This document shows positions 9,283 through 17,975 of a stretch of DNA of 64,000 nucleotides, one piece after another; the stretch's first letter is position 1, and every line of letters starts with the position of its first letter. Source of the DNA: DASTFY01 sp963829955 (GTDB lineage: Bacteria; Actinomycetota; Acidimicrobiia; Acidimicrobiales; Ilumatobacteraceae); the NCBI GenBank assembly GCA_963829955.1, contig CAWHKS010000002.1, forward strand, positions 1 to 64,000, read 5' to 3'. The notes below the pieces were generated by a model that saw only the letters and a program-made list of their open reading frames with translations, ran no database searches and was not told the DNA's origin. Position numbers and translations under genes: made by a program.

Positions 9283-10479
9283 ATGGCATCGCACGGCATC
9301 AAGGACAAGGTGGCCATCGTCGGCATGGGATGCACGCCCTTCGGCGAACACTGGGACCGCAGCACGGACGACCTGCTGCTCCAGGCCTCGTCGGAGTCGC
9401 TCACGTCGGCCGGGGTGACCCTGCCCGACGTCGACGCGTTCTGGCTGGGCACGATGGGCTCCGGGCTGTCGGGCCTGACCCTCAGCCGGCCGCTCAAGAT
9501 CCAGCACAAGCCGGTCACCCACGTCGAGAACTACTGCGCCACCGGCTCGGAGGCGTTCCGCAACGCGTGCTACGCCGTGGCGTCGGGTGCCTACGACGTC
9601 GTGATGGCGATCGGCGTAGAGAAACTGAAGGACTCCGGCTACTCCGGCCTCGTGGGCTCGGCGCCCGCCCACGACGGCACTGCCGTCACCGTCACGGCGC
9701 CGGCGTCGTTCTCGTTCCTCGCCCCCGCCTACGCCAGGAAGTACGGCGTCGACGAGGCGGAGATGAAGGACGTCCTCACCCGCATCGCCTGGAAGAACCA
9801 CCGCAACGGCGCGCTCAACCCGCGGGCGCAGTTCCGCAAGGAGGTCCCGAAGGACACGATCGCCTGCTCGCCGCTGGTGGCAGGGCCGCTCGGGATCTTC
9901 GACTGCTCCGGCGTGAGCGATGGCTCGGCCGCCGCCATCATCGTGCGGGCGGAGGACGCCCACCGCTACACCGGCAACCCGATCTACGTGAAGGCACTGT
10001 CCTTCGTGGCCGGGCCGGCGGCGGGCCCGATCGACCCCGCCTACGACTACACGACCTTCGACGAGGTGGTCCGCAGCGCCGAGGACGCGTACCAGCAAGC
10101 CGGCATCACCAACCCGCGGGACGAGCTGGCCATGGCGGAGGTCCACGACTGCTTCACGCCGACGGAGCTGGTGCTGATGGAGGACCTCGGCTTCGCCGAG
10201 CGGGGCATGGGGTGGAAGGAGGTCCTGGCCGGCACGTTCGACCTGGACGGCGAGCTCCCGGTCAACCCCGATGGTGGCCTCAAGAGCTTCGGGCACCCGA
10301 TCGGGGCCAGCGGGCTGCGCATGCTGTTCGAGTGCTGGCTGCAGCTTCGGGGCGAAGCGGGCGACCGCCAGATCGGCAGCATCGCGGCCGGCAAGTCCCG
10401 GGCGCTCACGCACAACCTCGGCGGCGCGCCGGGCGCGTGCGTCAGCTTCGTCTCCGTCGTCGGCTCCGAGCCCGGCTGA
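9283..10479 (+). CDS. SCP2/Ltp-type thiolase (acetyl-CoA acetyltransferase-like)
   Basis: Condensing or cleaving thiolase, 398 aa. The start (MASHGIKDKVAIVGMG) follows GGGAG and lies one base after the upstream stop, so the two genes are surely cotranscribed. The nucleophilic Cys is seen in VENYCATGSEA and the catalytic His in SFGHPIGASG. The second CxG cysteine of classical thiolases is absent, as in SCP2-type enzymes. Such proteins act in beta-oxidation or steroid side-chain degradation, or channel acetoacetyl-CoA to an HMGS-like partner through a DUF35 subunit. The fused HMGS-DUF35 gene directly upstream favours the last. Confidence 0.82.
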   Translation: MASHGIKDKVAIVGMGCTPFGEHWDRSTDDLLLQASSESLTSAGVTLPDVDAFWLGTMGSGLSGLTLSRPLKIQHKPVTHVENYCATGSEAFRNACYAVASGAYDVVMAIGVEKLKDSGYSGLVGSAPAHDGTAVTVTAPASFSFLAPAYARKYGVDEAEMKDVLTRIAWKNHRNGALNPRAQFRKEVPKDTIACSPLVAGPLGIFDCSGVSDGSAAAIIVRAEDAHRYTGNPIYVKALSFVAGPAAGPIDPAYDYTTFDEVVRSAEDAYQQAGITNPRDELAMAEVHDCFTPTELVLMEDLGFAERGMGWKEVLAGTFDLDGELPVNPDGGLKSFGHPIGASGLRMLFECWLQLRGEAGDRQIGSIAAGKSRALTHNLGGAPGACVSFVSVVGSEPG

Positions 10480-10488
10480 CCCCCCGTC

Positions 10489-11127
10489 ATGGGCGAGGTG
10501 GGGGGCCACTACCGGACCACCCGCGAGCGGGTGACCACGCTGCTCGATGGCCTCGACCAGGGGGACGGGACGCGTGCGGTGCCGGCCTGTCCGGGATGGA
10601 CCGTGCACGACCTCGTGGCGCACATGACCGGCGTGCCCGACGACGCGCTGAACGGTCGCCTGGACGGCATCGCCACCGACCCGTGGACGGCCGCGCAGGT
10701 GGAGCGGGGCCGGGCACTGTCGGTCGCGGATCTCGTCACCCGCTGGAGCGAGCAGGGGCCGGTGTTCGAGGGTCTCCCGCTCCCTCCGGAGGCCGTGGTC
10801 GACCTCACCACACACGAGCAGGACCTGCGCGGCGCGCTGGACCGCCCGGGGGCCCGCGACAGCGACGAGCTGCTGTGGGCTTTCGCGCTCGTGGCCGATC
10901 GAACGGCAACGGCGCTCCCGGGCCTGCGGATCGAGGCCGGCGGCGCGGCCTACGGGCCGGCGGACGCGGCGTCGGTGCTTCGGGGCGAGCCCTTCGAGCT
11001 CTTCCGGGCGTTGCTCGGCCGTCGCTCCGAGACCCAGCTCCGGGCCCTGGACTGGGACGGCGGGCCGCCCACGGACCTGGACGGACTTACCCGCTTCGGT
11101 CCGGCGGCGGCGCCCGTCATCGAGTAG
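10489..11127 (+). CDS. maleylpyruvate isomerase/DinB-fold mycothiol-dependent-type protein
   Basis: DinB-like four-helix protein of the actinobacterial mycothiol-dependent maleylpyruvate isomerase family, 212 aa. The hallmark CPGWTVHDLVAHM carries the first metal-ligand His, and TTHEQDLRGAL carries the second His region. It starts 9 bases after the thiolase stop, so it is probably part of that operon. Family members are mycothiol S-transferases or isomerases, often with unknown substrate. Nothing specific to ring cleavage is nearby, so I do not assign maleylpyruvate as substrate. Confidence 0.75.
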   Translation: MGEVGGHYRTTRERVTTLLDGLDQGDGTRAVPACPGWTVHDLVAHMTGVPDDALNGRLDGIATDPWTAAQVERGRALSVADLVTRWSEQGPVFEGLPLPPEAVVDLTTHEQDLRGALDRPGARDSDELLWAFALVADRTATALPGLRIEAGGAAYGPADAASVLRGEPFELFRALLGRRSETQLRALDWDGGPPTDLDGLTRFGPAAAPVIE

Positions 11128-11147
11128 CGCCGGGCGAGCCCGCGGGG

Positions 11148-12371
11148 TCAGCCCGGGCAGGCCCGGAGGATGGCGTCGTTGCCGTTGCTGGTCAGCACGT
11201 AGAGGCAGCCGTCGGGTCCCTGCTGCGCGGTGCGGAGCCGGCCGTGGGTGTCGTTGAACTGGCTCGGGATCTGCTCGCCGGCCAGCGCCCGGCCCGCATA
11301 GAACTGGATGCGCAGGCGGGAGTCCTTGAGCGTGGTCAACGCCAGCGCGCCCTGCCAAGAGCCCCACTGGGCGCCGCTCAGGAACGTCATGCCGCCGGTG
11401 GCCACCGTCGGCGCACCCGACCGCCAGCTCGGCCCGACCGCGGCGGGGAACTTCGTGAAGTTCGTCATCGGGACGGCCTCGTTGTAGCCGGGTATCGGAT
11501 CCCAGCCGTAGTTGCCGCCCACGTTGAGGACGTTGACCTCGTCGTCACGGTCAGATCCGTGCTCCGCGGTCCAGACTGTGCCGTCGCTGCGGAACGCGAT
11601 TCCCTGCACGTTGCGGTGCCCGTACGTGTACACGAGGGAGGCGGGCCCGAACACCTGGAACGGGTTGCCGGGCCAGGCCGTGTTGGTCTGGTCGGGGTTG
11701 ACCCGCAGCACCTTGCCGCCCAACGACGACAGGTTCTGGGGGTTGGTGCCGAAGGCGGCGTCACCGGTGGTCACCCACAACGCCCGGTTGGACTGGAACT
11801 CCAGTCGGCAGCCTCCGTGGCGGCCGGACGTGGCGTCGATGCCGGTCACCACGTCGAACTGCTTCGTGGCCGCAGTGGCCGTGGGGTTGAGCTGCCACGC
11901 CACCACCTTGACGCTGTTGGTGTGTCCGCCGATCGGTGAGTCGTCGGTGCTGCCCTGGCACGTGTAGACCCGCCGGTTCGTCGCGTACTGCGGGTCGACA
12001 GCGAGGCCCATCATGCCGGTCTCCCCGCTGGCCCAGAAGTCGGCGCCGCCGTTGGTGAGTAGCGACGCCACCCCGTTGCGCAGCACGAACAGCCCGCCCC
12101 CGCGCTGGGTGAGGATCGGTGTGCGGTCGGGGAGCCAGGCGATGTCCCACGGGATGCTGAGCCCGGTGGCCACGGCGCCGACGGTCAACCTCGGGGCCGC
12201 CGGCGGTGGGGGCGGAGGAGGTGGCGGTGGGGGACCGCAGGCCGCAACCGTGACGGCCGCGACCGCAGCCGCCAGTGCGACACCGGCCCTGCGGGTGGTG
12301 GCGCGGCTGGTCGCGCCGCTCTTGGCGCGGGCGATGGAGCGGCGGAATGGCAGGGGGCGCAGGAGGGGCAT
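11148..12371 (-). CDS. PQQ-dependent sugar dehydrogenase-like (GSDH) lipoprotein
   Basis: Extracytoplasmic six-bladed propeller of the soluble glucose/aldose dehydrogenase family, 407 aa. I chose the ATG at 12371 because GGAG precedes it. A basic N-region and hydrophobic core end in the lipobox TVAAC, followed by a run of eleven prolines as a tether. Family signatures include VATGLSIPWDIAWLPD at the propeller start, GDAAFGTNPQNL, YTYGHRNVQGIAF and AEHGSDRDDEVN. No pqq biosynthesis genes are in the window, so cofactor use is unproven. It is convergent with the gene at 10489. Confidence 0.82.
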   Translation of the reverse strand: MPLLRPLPFRRSIARAKSGATSRATTRRAGVALAAAVAAVTVAACGPPPPPPPPPPPAAPRLTVGAVATGLSIPWDIAWLPDRTPILTQRGGGLFVLRNGVASLLTNGGADFWASGETGMMGLAVDPQYATNRRVYTCQGSTDDSPIGGHTNSVKVVAWQLNPTATAATKQFDVVTGIDATSGRHGGCRLEFQSNRALWVTTGDAAFGTNPQNLSSLGGKVLRVNPDQTNTAWPGNPFQVFGPASLVYTYGHRNVQGIAFRSDGTVWTAEHGSDRDDEVNVLNVGGNYGWDPIPGYNEAVPMTNFTKFPAAVGPSWRSGAPTVATGGMTFLSGAQWGSWQGALALTTLKDSRLRIQFYAGRALAGEQIPSQFNDTHGRLRTAQQGPDGCLYVLTSNGNDAILRACPG

Positions 12372-12384
12372 GGCGACTCCAGAA

Positions 12385-12410
12385 TTCATCGATTTCATCG
12401 ATTCGTCGAT
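12385..12410. repeat. tandem 9-bp repeats upstream of the sugar dehydrogenase
   Basis: Two perfect copies of TTCATCGAT at 12385-12402 followed by a degenerate copy (TCGTCGAT). They lie 14-39 bases before the ATG at 12371, where promoter or 5' leader is expected. A regulator-binding role is possible. Confidence 0.4.
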
Positions 12411-12505
12411 GTCCCGTCGAGCAGCGTCGTTGGTCCACCGTTGTCTCGTCGATGCCCGCTTCTCGACTGTAGGTCGCTCGGCGGCGGAACGTCACGGCAC
12501 GGGCA

Positions 12506-13321
12506 TCATCCTCGCTTCAGCCGACCACGTAGCGCAGCGAAGGCCAGCGGCATGCTGACGGCGCCCATCACCGCGATGGCGACGACCGACTGTCCGATGG
12601 CCGTCCAGTCCCAGCCCACGAGGATGAGCGACCGGAGCGCGGCGAGCATGTAGGTGACCGGGTTGACGGTGGCGATGGCGGCGAGCCACCCCGTCAGCGC
12701 CTCCTTGGGGAGGAAGGCGGTGGTGAGGAAGACGAAGGGGAAGAACAGGAGGAAGCTGGAGTTGACGGCGGCCGGGTTGCCGGTCTTCAGCGCGATGGCG
12801 TACGGGAACCCGGTGAACACCAGGCCCCAGAAGCCGGAGAGAAGGATGAACACCAGGACCCCGAGCGGCCCGGTCTCGAACCGCACGCCGAGGACGAACC
12901 CGAGGATGAGGACCGGGATGGTGAGCACCACGACGAGCACGAAGTCGGCCACCATCAGCCCGAGCAGGAGCGAAATGCGCCTGATGGGAGTGAGCAGCAG
13001 GCGGTCGAAGTAGCCGTCCTGGATGTCCACCACGAGCGAGCTGGCCCGCGACACCCCGGTGACCGCGGTGATGATGGCCAGCGGAAGTTGGAACGCCTTG
13101 TAGCTGAAGCCGGGCGGCGCCGACGCCTCGACGAACTGCTGCAGCGCGCCGACGTTCACCACGAAGAAGAACAGCGGGATGATGAGGGCCGGAAGCACCG
13201 CTTCGGGCTCCCGCATCGTCAGGCGCAGGGCCCGCAGCGCGACAGAGCGGAGGTCGGTGAGGAGCCCACCTGGCCGGGCCAGGTTGGTGTGGGTAGGTGC
13301 GGTGGGCGCGGCGGCGGTCAT
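12506..13321 (-). CDS. ABC-2 type exporter permease (DrrB-like)
   Basis: Six-helix membrane subunit of a drug/lipid-type exporter, 271 aa. The start MTAAAPTAPTHTNLARPGG overlaps the ATPase stop (ATGA), so translation is coupled. Features are a cytoplasmic N-terminus, hydrophobic segments from about residue 50, and the conserved GYFDRLLLTPI region after IQDG that marks DrrB/ABC-2 permeases. It pairs with the ATPase at 13318. Substrate unknown. Confidence 0.85.
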   Translation of the reverse strand: MTAAAPTAPTHTNLARPGGLLTDLRSVALRALRLTMREPEAVLPALIIPLFFFVVNVGALQQFVEASAPPGFSYKAFQLPLAIITAVTGVSRASSLVVDIQDGYFDRLLLTPIRRISLLLGLMVADFVLVVVLTIPVLILGFVLGVRFETGPLGVLVFILLSGFWGLVFTGFPYAIALKTGNPAAVNSSFLLFFPFVFLTTAFLPKEALTGWLAAIATVNPVTYMLAALRSLILVGWDWTAIGQSVVAIAVMGAVSMPLAFAALRGRLKRG

Positions 13322-14278
13322 CGGTCCTCCCCTTGCAGGTGGCCGCCGGTGAGCTCCAGGAACACGTCGTCGAGTGTGGGGGTCCGCAGGCTCAGGTTGG
13401 CCACCGTCACCCCGCAGCCGTCGATCGCCACCGCCACCGGGCTCACGGCCTTTGCCCCGTCGGTCACCGAGATGACGACGGTGTCGCCGCGGACGTCGAC
13501 TCGCTCGACGTCGGGGAGCGCGCGCGAGCGCGTCCGGCACCGCCGCCGGGTCGCCCACCACTTTGACCAGTACGACGTCGGACCCGATCGACCGCTTGAG
13601 CACCTCCGGCGGGCCTTCGGCGACGAGACGGCCGTCGGCGATGATCCCCACACGGTTGGCCAGCTCGTCGGCCTCCTCGAGGTACTGGGTGGTGAGGAAG
13701 ATGGTGACGCCCTGGGCGTTCAGGCGGCGGACCTCCTCCCACACCATCTGCCGGGACAGCGGATCGAGGCCGGTCGTCGGTTCGTCGAGGAAGAGCACCG
13801 AGGGTTCGTGGATGAGCGCAGCGGCGAGGTCCAGCCGGCGCTTCATCCCGCCCGAGTAGGTGGCGATGCGGTCGTCCAGCGCGTCGCCGATGTCGACCAG
13901 CTCTGCCAGCTGCTCCAGCCGCGTCCGGCGGACGCTCTCCGCCATGCCGTACAGCCGGCCCTGGAGGTCGAGCAGCTCCCGACCGGTCTGCTTGGGGTCC
14001 AGCGCGGCATCCTGGAGGGCGACTCCAATCCGCAGGCGCACCTGGCCCGGCTGGGTCACCACGTCGTAGCCGGCCACCTCGGCCCGGCCCTCGGACGGCG
14101 CGATGAGGGTGACCAACATGCGCACAGTGGTCGACTTCCCGGCGCCGTTGGGGCCGAGGAAGCCGTAGATCTCACCGGGCGCGACCTTCAGGTCGACACC
14201 GGCGACGGCCACCTTGTCCCCGAAGCGTCGCACCAGGCCGTCGGCCTTGATCGCAAGGTCGGTCAGGGTTTCGGTCAT
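13318..14278 (-). CDS. ABC exporter ATP-binding protein (DrrA-like), frameshifted near 13530
   Basis: Cytoplasmic ATPase partner of the permease. Walker A is GPNGAGKST, the signature is YSGGMKRRLDLA, and Walker B is VLFLDEPTTGLDP, all in the first 200 residues. The C-terminal DrrA-type domain (LPDVERVDVRGDTVVISV to TPTLDDVFLELTG) lies in a different frame. The switch sits in a GCGCGCGC run near 13530 and equals two missing bases or one extra. Without correction the frame runs straight into the permease and imitates a 590-aa fusion. The -10 box TAGCGT lies 7 bases before the ATG. Confidence 0.85.
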
Positions 14279-14285
14279 GCGGGCG

Positions 14286-14291
14286 ACGCTA
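14286..14291 (-). promoter_or_regulatory. -10 box of a leaderless promoter for the DrrAB-like operon
   Basis: TAGCGT on the minus strand, 7 bases before the ATG at 14278. Confidence 0.55.
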
Positions 14292-14317
14292 CGCGAGGGG
14301 TGTCACAACGCTCCGAA

Positions 14318-15109
14318 TCAGCCCGAGAGGGCGCGCAGGACCTCCTCGTGCAGCAGCCCGTTCGTGGAGCAGGCGCTGCCGGCGTCCGCCCGGGCCGCGC
14401 CGTCGAGTGACGTGAACCTCCCGCCGGCCTCCTCCACGATGACCTGGACCGCGGCCAGGTCCCAGAGGCTGACGACCGGTTCGACGGCGACGTCGAAGCC
14501 ACCCTCGGCCACCAGTACGTGCATCCAGAAGTCCCCCAGCCCGCGCGCCCGCCAGACGCGGCGGGAGAGCGCGACCAGCCCGTCACCTCCGCCGTGCTCG
14601 TAGAAGGACCCCACGTCGCTGTAGGCGAGGTGGGCATCGGCCAGCTCGGTCACGGCCGAGACCCGGATCCGCTCTCCGTCGGCGAACGCCCCGAGGCCCT
14701 TGGCCGCCCACCAGCGGCGACCCAAGGCCGGGGCCGAGGCCACGCCCAACACCAGGTCGCCGTCGATCTCGAGGGCGATGAGCGTCGCCCAGATGGGGAT
14801 GCCCCGCACGTAGTTGGAAGTGCCGTCGATGGGGTCGATGATCCAGCGGGCGGTCGCTCCTGGCGGACCGATGAGCCCTTCCTCCTCGCCGAGCACGGCG
14901 TGAGCGGGCCGCTCCGCCGTCAGCCGGGCGCGGATGGCCGCCTCGCTGCTGCGGTCGGCGACGGTGACCTCGGTGTCGTCGGCCTTGTGCTCCACCCGCA
15001 GCGACGAGGAGCGGAAGTGCGGGAGCGTGATGGCGTCCGCGATGTCGGCCAGGTCGAGCGCCAGCGCCAGCTCGCCGGCCAACTCGCCAGACAGGTCGGC
15101 GCCCGCCAC
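14318..15109 (-). CDS. inositol-monophosphatase-family phosphatase (possibly HisN-like)
   Basis: Mg-dependent sugar or histidinol phosphatase, 263 aa. The metal site is clear: LGEEEG, then WIIDPIDGTSNYVRG (DPIDGT motif), and SLWDLAAVQVIVEEAGG near the C-terminus. The start is GTG at 15109, one base after the DXS stop, so the gene is cotranscribed with dxs. The longer frame to 15271 overlaps dxs and has no family homology. In actinobacteria such genes are histidinol-phosphatases (HisN), inositol phosphatases or CysQ-like. The ITLPHFRSSSLRVEHKAD start favours HisN, with moderate certainty. Confidence 0.8.
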   Translation of the reverse strand: MAGADLSGELAGELALALDLADIADAITLPHFRSSSLRVEHKADDTEVTVADRSSEAAIRARLTAERPAHAVLGEEEGLIGPPGATARWIIDPIDGTSNYVRGIPIWATLIALEIDGDLVLGVASAPALGRRWWAAKGLGAFADGERIRVSAVTELADAHLAYSDVGSFYEHGGGDGLVALSRRVWRARGLGDFWMHVLVAEGGFDVAVEPVVSLWDLAAVQVIVEEAGGRFTSLDGAARADAGSACSTNGLLHEEVLRALSG

Positions 15110-15110
15110 C

Positions 15111-16982
15111 TCAGTCGAGCAGGCGGCGCACGGTGGCGGCGATCCCGTCACCGTCGAGACCGAGCCCGGCCAGGATACGGTCCGGCTTGGCGGTCGGGAT
15201 GAAGCGGGTCGGCACGCCGAGGATCTCGACGTGCGGCAGCGGGTCCGTGCCGCAGGCGTGGTGCACGGCATCGGCCATGGTCATGCCGACACCTCCGTCA
15301 CGGATGCCGTCCTCGCAGGTGACGACGACGCCATGCCGTGCCGCGTCGGCGATCATCTCGGGGTCGAGCGGGCGGCAGCAGCGCACGTCCCACACGGTCA
15401 CCTCGACACCCTCGCCGGCCAGCGTCTGTGCGGCCTTCTCGGCGTTGGCCACCAACTTGCCGACGGCCAGCACGCACACCCGCCCGTCGCCCGGGCGGAC
15501 GCGGCGGGCGGACAGCCCCGAGCCCACTTCGGCGTCGGGCACCTGGCGGGCCTGGCCCTTCGGGTAGCGGATGGCCACCGGGCCCTGGTCGAGCAGGGCC
15601 ACGCCGTCGTGCAGCATCTGCTGGAGCTCCTGCGCCGACGAGGGCGCCAGCACGGTCATGCCCGGGACACGGGTCAGCAGCGCCATGTCGTACACGCCGT
15701 GATGGCTGGCGCCGTCGTCCCCGGTGATGCCGGCGCGGTCGAGCGCGAACAGCACGGGCAGCCGGTGGAGGGCAACGTCGTACACGACCTGGTCCCAGGC
15801 GCGGTTGAGGAACGTCGAGTAGAGGGCCACCACCGGGCGCAGACCGCCCATGGCCATGCCGGCCGCGGCCGTCACCGCGTGCTGCTCGGCGATGCCGACG
15901 TCGAAGCAGCGGTCGGGGAAGTGGGCCTGGAACGGCAGCAGGCCGGTCGGCCCCGGCATCGCCGCGGTGATGGCGACGAGGCGCGGACTCCTGTTCCGCC
16001 TCCTTGATGACCGCCTCGGCGAAGGCCTGGGTGTAGCCGGTCGGCACCGCCTTGGGCGGGCCCACCGCCAGGTCGAACACCGGGGCATCGTGCAGGTGCT
16101 TCTCGTCGTCGTCCTCCGCGGGCGGGTAGCCGCGGCCCTTCTGCGTGAGGGCGTGGATGACGATGGGGCCGTCGAACTCGGTGGCGTTGCGCATCGCCAC
16201 CTCCAGCGCGGCGATGTCGTGCCCGTCGACGGGACCGACGTAGCGGACACCGAGCGTCTCGAAGAAGGCCGGCGGCTGGAAGTACTCGCGCACTGCGGCC
16301 TTGAACGCCTCCATGCCCTTTTCGGCCTGGGTGCCGACGAGCGGCAGGTCGCGGAGGAAGGTCTCCATGCGGCGCTGCCGGCGCATGTAAACCGGGTTCA
16401 GGCGGATCGTGGTGAGGCTGTTGGAGAGCTTGGAGACCGTCGGCGCGTAGGAACGACCGTTGTCGTTGAGGACGATGATGACGTTGCGGTTGCCGTGGCC
16501 CAGGTTGTTGAGCGCCTCGTAGGCCATGCCCCCGGTCAGCGAGCCGTCGCCGATAACGGCGACGATGTGGCGCCGGGGGGATCCGCCCCGCTGTCGCGCG
16601 CCACGGCGAGGCCGTAGGCGTAGGAGAGGATCGTCGAGGCGTGGCTGTTCTCGACGAAGTCGTGCTCCGACTCCTCACGCGAGGGATAGCCGGACAGTCC
16701 GCCGGCCTGCCGGAGCTGCGTGAAACCGGCCGAGCGACCGGTGACGATCTTGTGCACGTAGGCCTGGTGGCCGGTGTCCCACAGGATGGCGTCGCGAGGC
16801 GAGTCGAAGACCCGGTGCAGGGCCAGCGTGAGCTCGACGGCACCGAGGTTCGACCCCAGATGCCCGCTGTTCTCGGCCACGGCCGCGACGATGAAGTCGC
16901 GGATCTCTCCGGCCAGCTCCTCCAGCTCGTCGGGTCCCAGGGCCCGGAGGTCCTGCGGCTGGTGGATGGTGTCGAGCAACAT
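15111..16982 (-). CDS. dxs: 1-deoxy-D-xylulose-5-phosphate synthase, two apparent frameshifts
   Basis: ThDP enzyme condensing pyruvate and glyceraldehyde-3-phosphate in the first step of the MEP isoprenoid pathway, about 624 aa when restored. The N-terminal domain (SGHLGSNLGAVELTLALH), the ThDP/Mg site (AVIGDGSLTGGMAYEALNN), and the transketolase-like region (GVRYVGPVDGHD, FDVGIAEQHAV, SHHGVYDMA) lie in three frames. The first break is in a run of six C near 16580 (one C missing). The second is near 15990 (one extra base). An essential gene broken twice is best explained by sequence error. TAACGT at 16993-16998 is a likely -10 box. The PAP2 gene behind it has its own promoter. Confidence 0.92.
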
Positions 16983-17015
16983 GGCTGGTCGGACGTTACC
17001 GCTGCGCTGCTGCGG

Positions 17016-17861
17016 CTACTGCGTCGGCGCCGCATCGAGCCCGGACGGCACCGGCGTGCGCCCATGACGGCGCTCGTTCCACTCGTAGATCCCGCGGCCG
17101 AAGAGGTAGCCCACACCCAGGATCGCCAGCCCGCCGACGGCATCGAGGAAGAAGTGGTTGGCGGTGACCACGATGCCGAACAACGTCAGGACCGGATACG
17201 AGACGATGAGCGCCCGCGCCCAGCGGCGGCGGGTGAGCTGCCACATCACGAGGGCGCTCCAGACGGACCAGGCGACGTGGAGGCTGGGCATGGCCGCGTA
17301 CTGGTTCGACACCTTCTGCATGGCGCCGGAGTCGAAGGACCACGGCCCGCCGTTGACCTCGAGCGTGTCGACGAAGCCGAAGGGCTCGATGCCCTGCTCG
17401 GCTTCGAGGCGGGCGCCGCCGTAGAGGTCACCGGCGTCGAGCAGGCGGGGCGGCATCAGCGGGAACAGCGAGAAGCCGATGATGGCGAGCGCAGTGGTGG
17501 CGCCGAGCACGTTGCGCCAGAGTGGGAACAGGCGGGGTCGGGCCCGGTACAGCCAGATGAACGCGGCGGCCGTCACGACGAAGTGGGCCGTTCCGTAGAA
17601 CGTGTTCCAGAACTGCAGGAAGATCGAGAAGTCCAGGAACCAGGCCTGGATCTGCTGCTCGTGGAAGATCCCGATGGCCTTCTCCCAGTCGATGATCCGC
17701 AGGGCGTTGTTGAACGCGTGCAGCGGCTCCTCGCCGATCTCGACGCGGTGGGAGCCGAAGCGGTTCCGGGCGAACGAGTAGACCAGGTAGAAGACGGCGA
17801 CCAGCGCCGCTTCCTTCCACCAGTAGAGCTTGGTGGGACGCTCGACGGTCTGCACGGCCAC
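17016..17861 (-). CDS. PAP2-superfamily membrane protein (PF14378 / inositol-phosphoceramide-synthase-like)
   Basis: Polytopic membrane phosphatase or phosphotransferase, 281 aa, with about six hydrophobic segments. The PAP2 catalytic motifs are visible as AAMPSLHVAW (PSLH) and TANHFFLDAVGG (His-x3-Asp). The first PAP2 motif is degenerate, as usual in the PAP2_3 group. I chose the GTG at 17861; a second GTG at 17855 is possible. A -10 box TAGCCT lies 8 bases upstream. It may act on prenyl or phosphatidyl lipid phosphates. Lying beside dxs is suggestive of isoprenoid-lipid metabolism but proves nothing. Confidence 0.78.
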   Translation of the reverse strand: MAVQTVERPTKLYWWKEAALVAVFYLVYSFARNRFGSHRVEIGEEPLHAFNNALRIIDWEKAIGIFHEQQIQAWFLDFSIFLQFWNTFYGTAHFVVTAAAFIWLYRARPRLFPLWRNVLGATTALAIIGFSLFPLMPPRLLDAGDLYGGARLEAEQGIEPFGFVDTLEVNGGPWSFDSGAMQKVSNQYAAMPSLHVAWSVWSALVMWQLTRRRWARALIVSYPVLTLFGIVVTANHFFLDAVGGLAILGVGYLFGRGIYEWNERRHGRTPVPSGLDAAPTQ

Positions 17862-17869
17862 GGCGCCCC

Positions 17870-17875
17870 AGGCTA
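17870..17875 (-). promoter_or_regulatory. -10 box upstream of the PAP2 gene
   Basis: TAGCCT on the minus strand, 8 bases before the GTG at 17861. Confidence 0.45.
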
Positions 17876-17975
17876 GGGGAACGAGGTCCGGACTTCGGTG
17901 AGGCGTGCGACACGCCGGTCGACGCGCTGTTCGACGCTCCGGGCCGTGGCCTGCAAGGCTTCGCTCGTGCGCACG

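Noticed and set aside
9139..11939. Long open frames on the minus strand (742 codons) and in a second plus frame (869 codons) across the thiolase genes
   Set aside because: They overlap well-supported genes, are rich in Arg/Gly/Pro/His/Asp, lack family motifs and are the usual by-product of very GC-rich codon bias.
12506..14278. An apparent 590-aa ATPase-permease fusion
   Set aside because: The ATPase C-terminal domain is in another frame after 13530, and the permease has its own overlapping start. The fusion is created by an indel.
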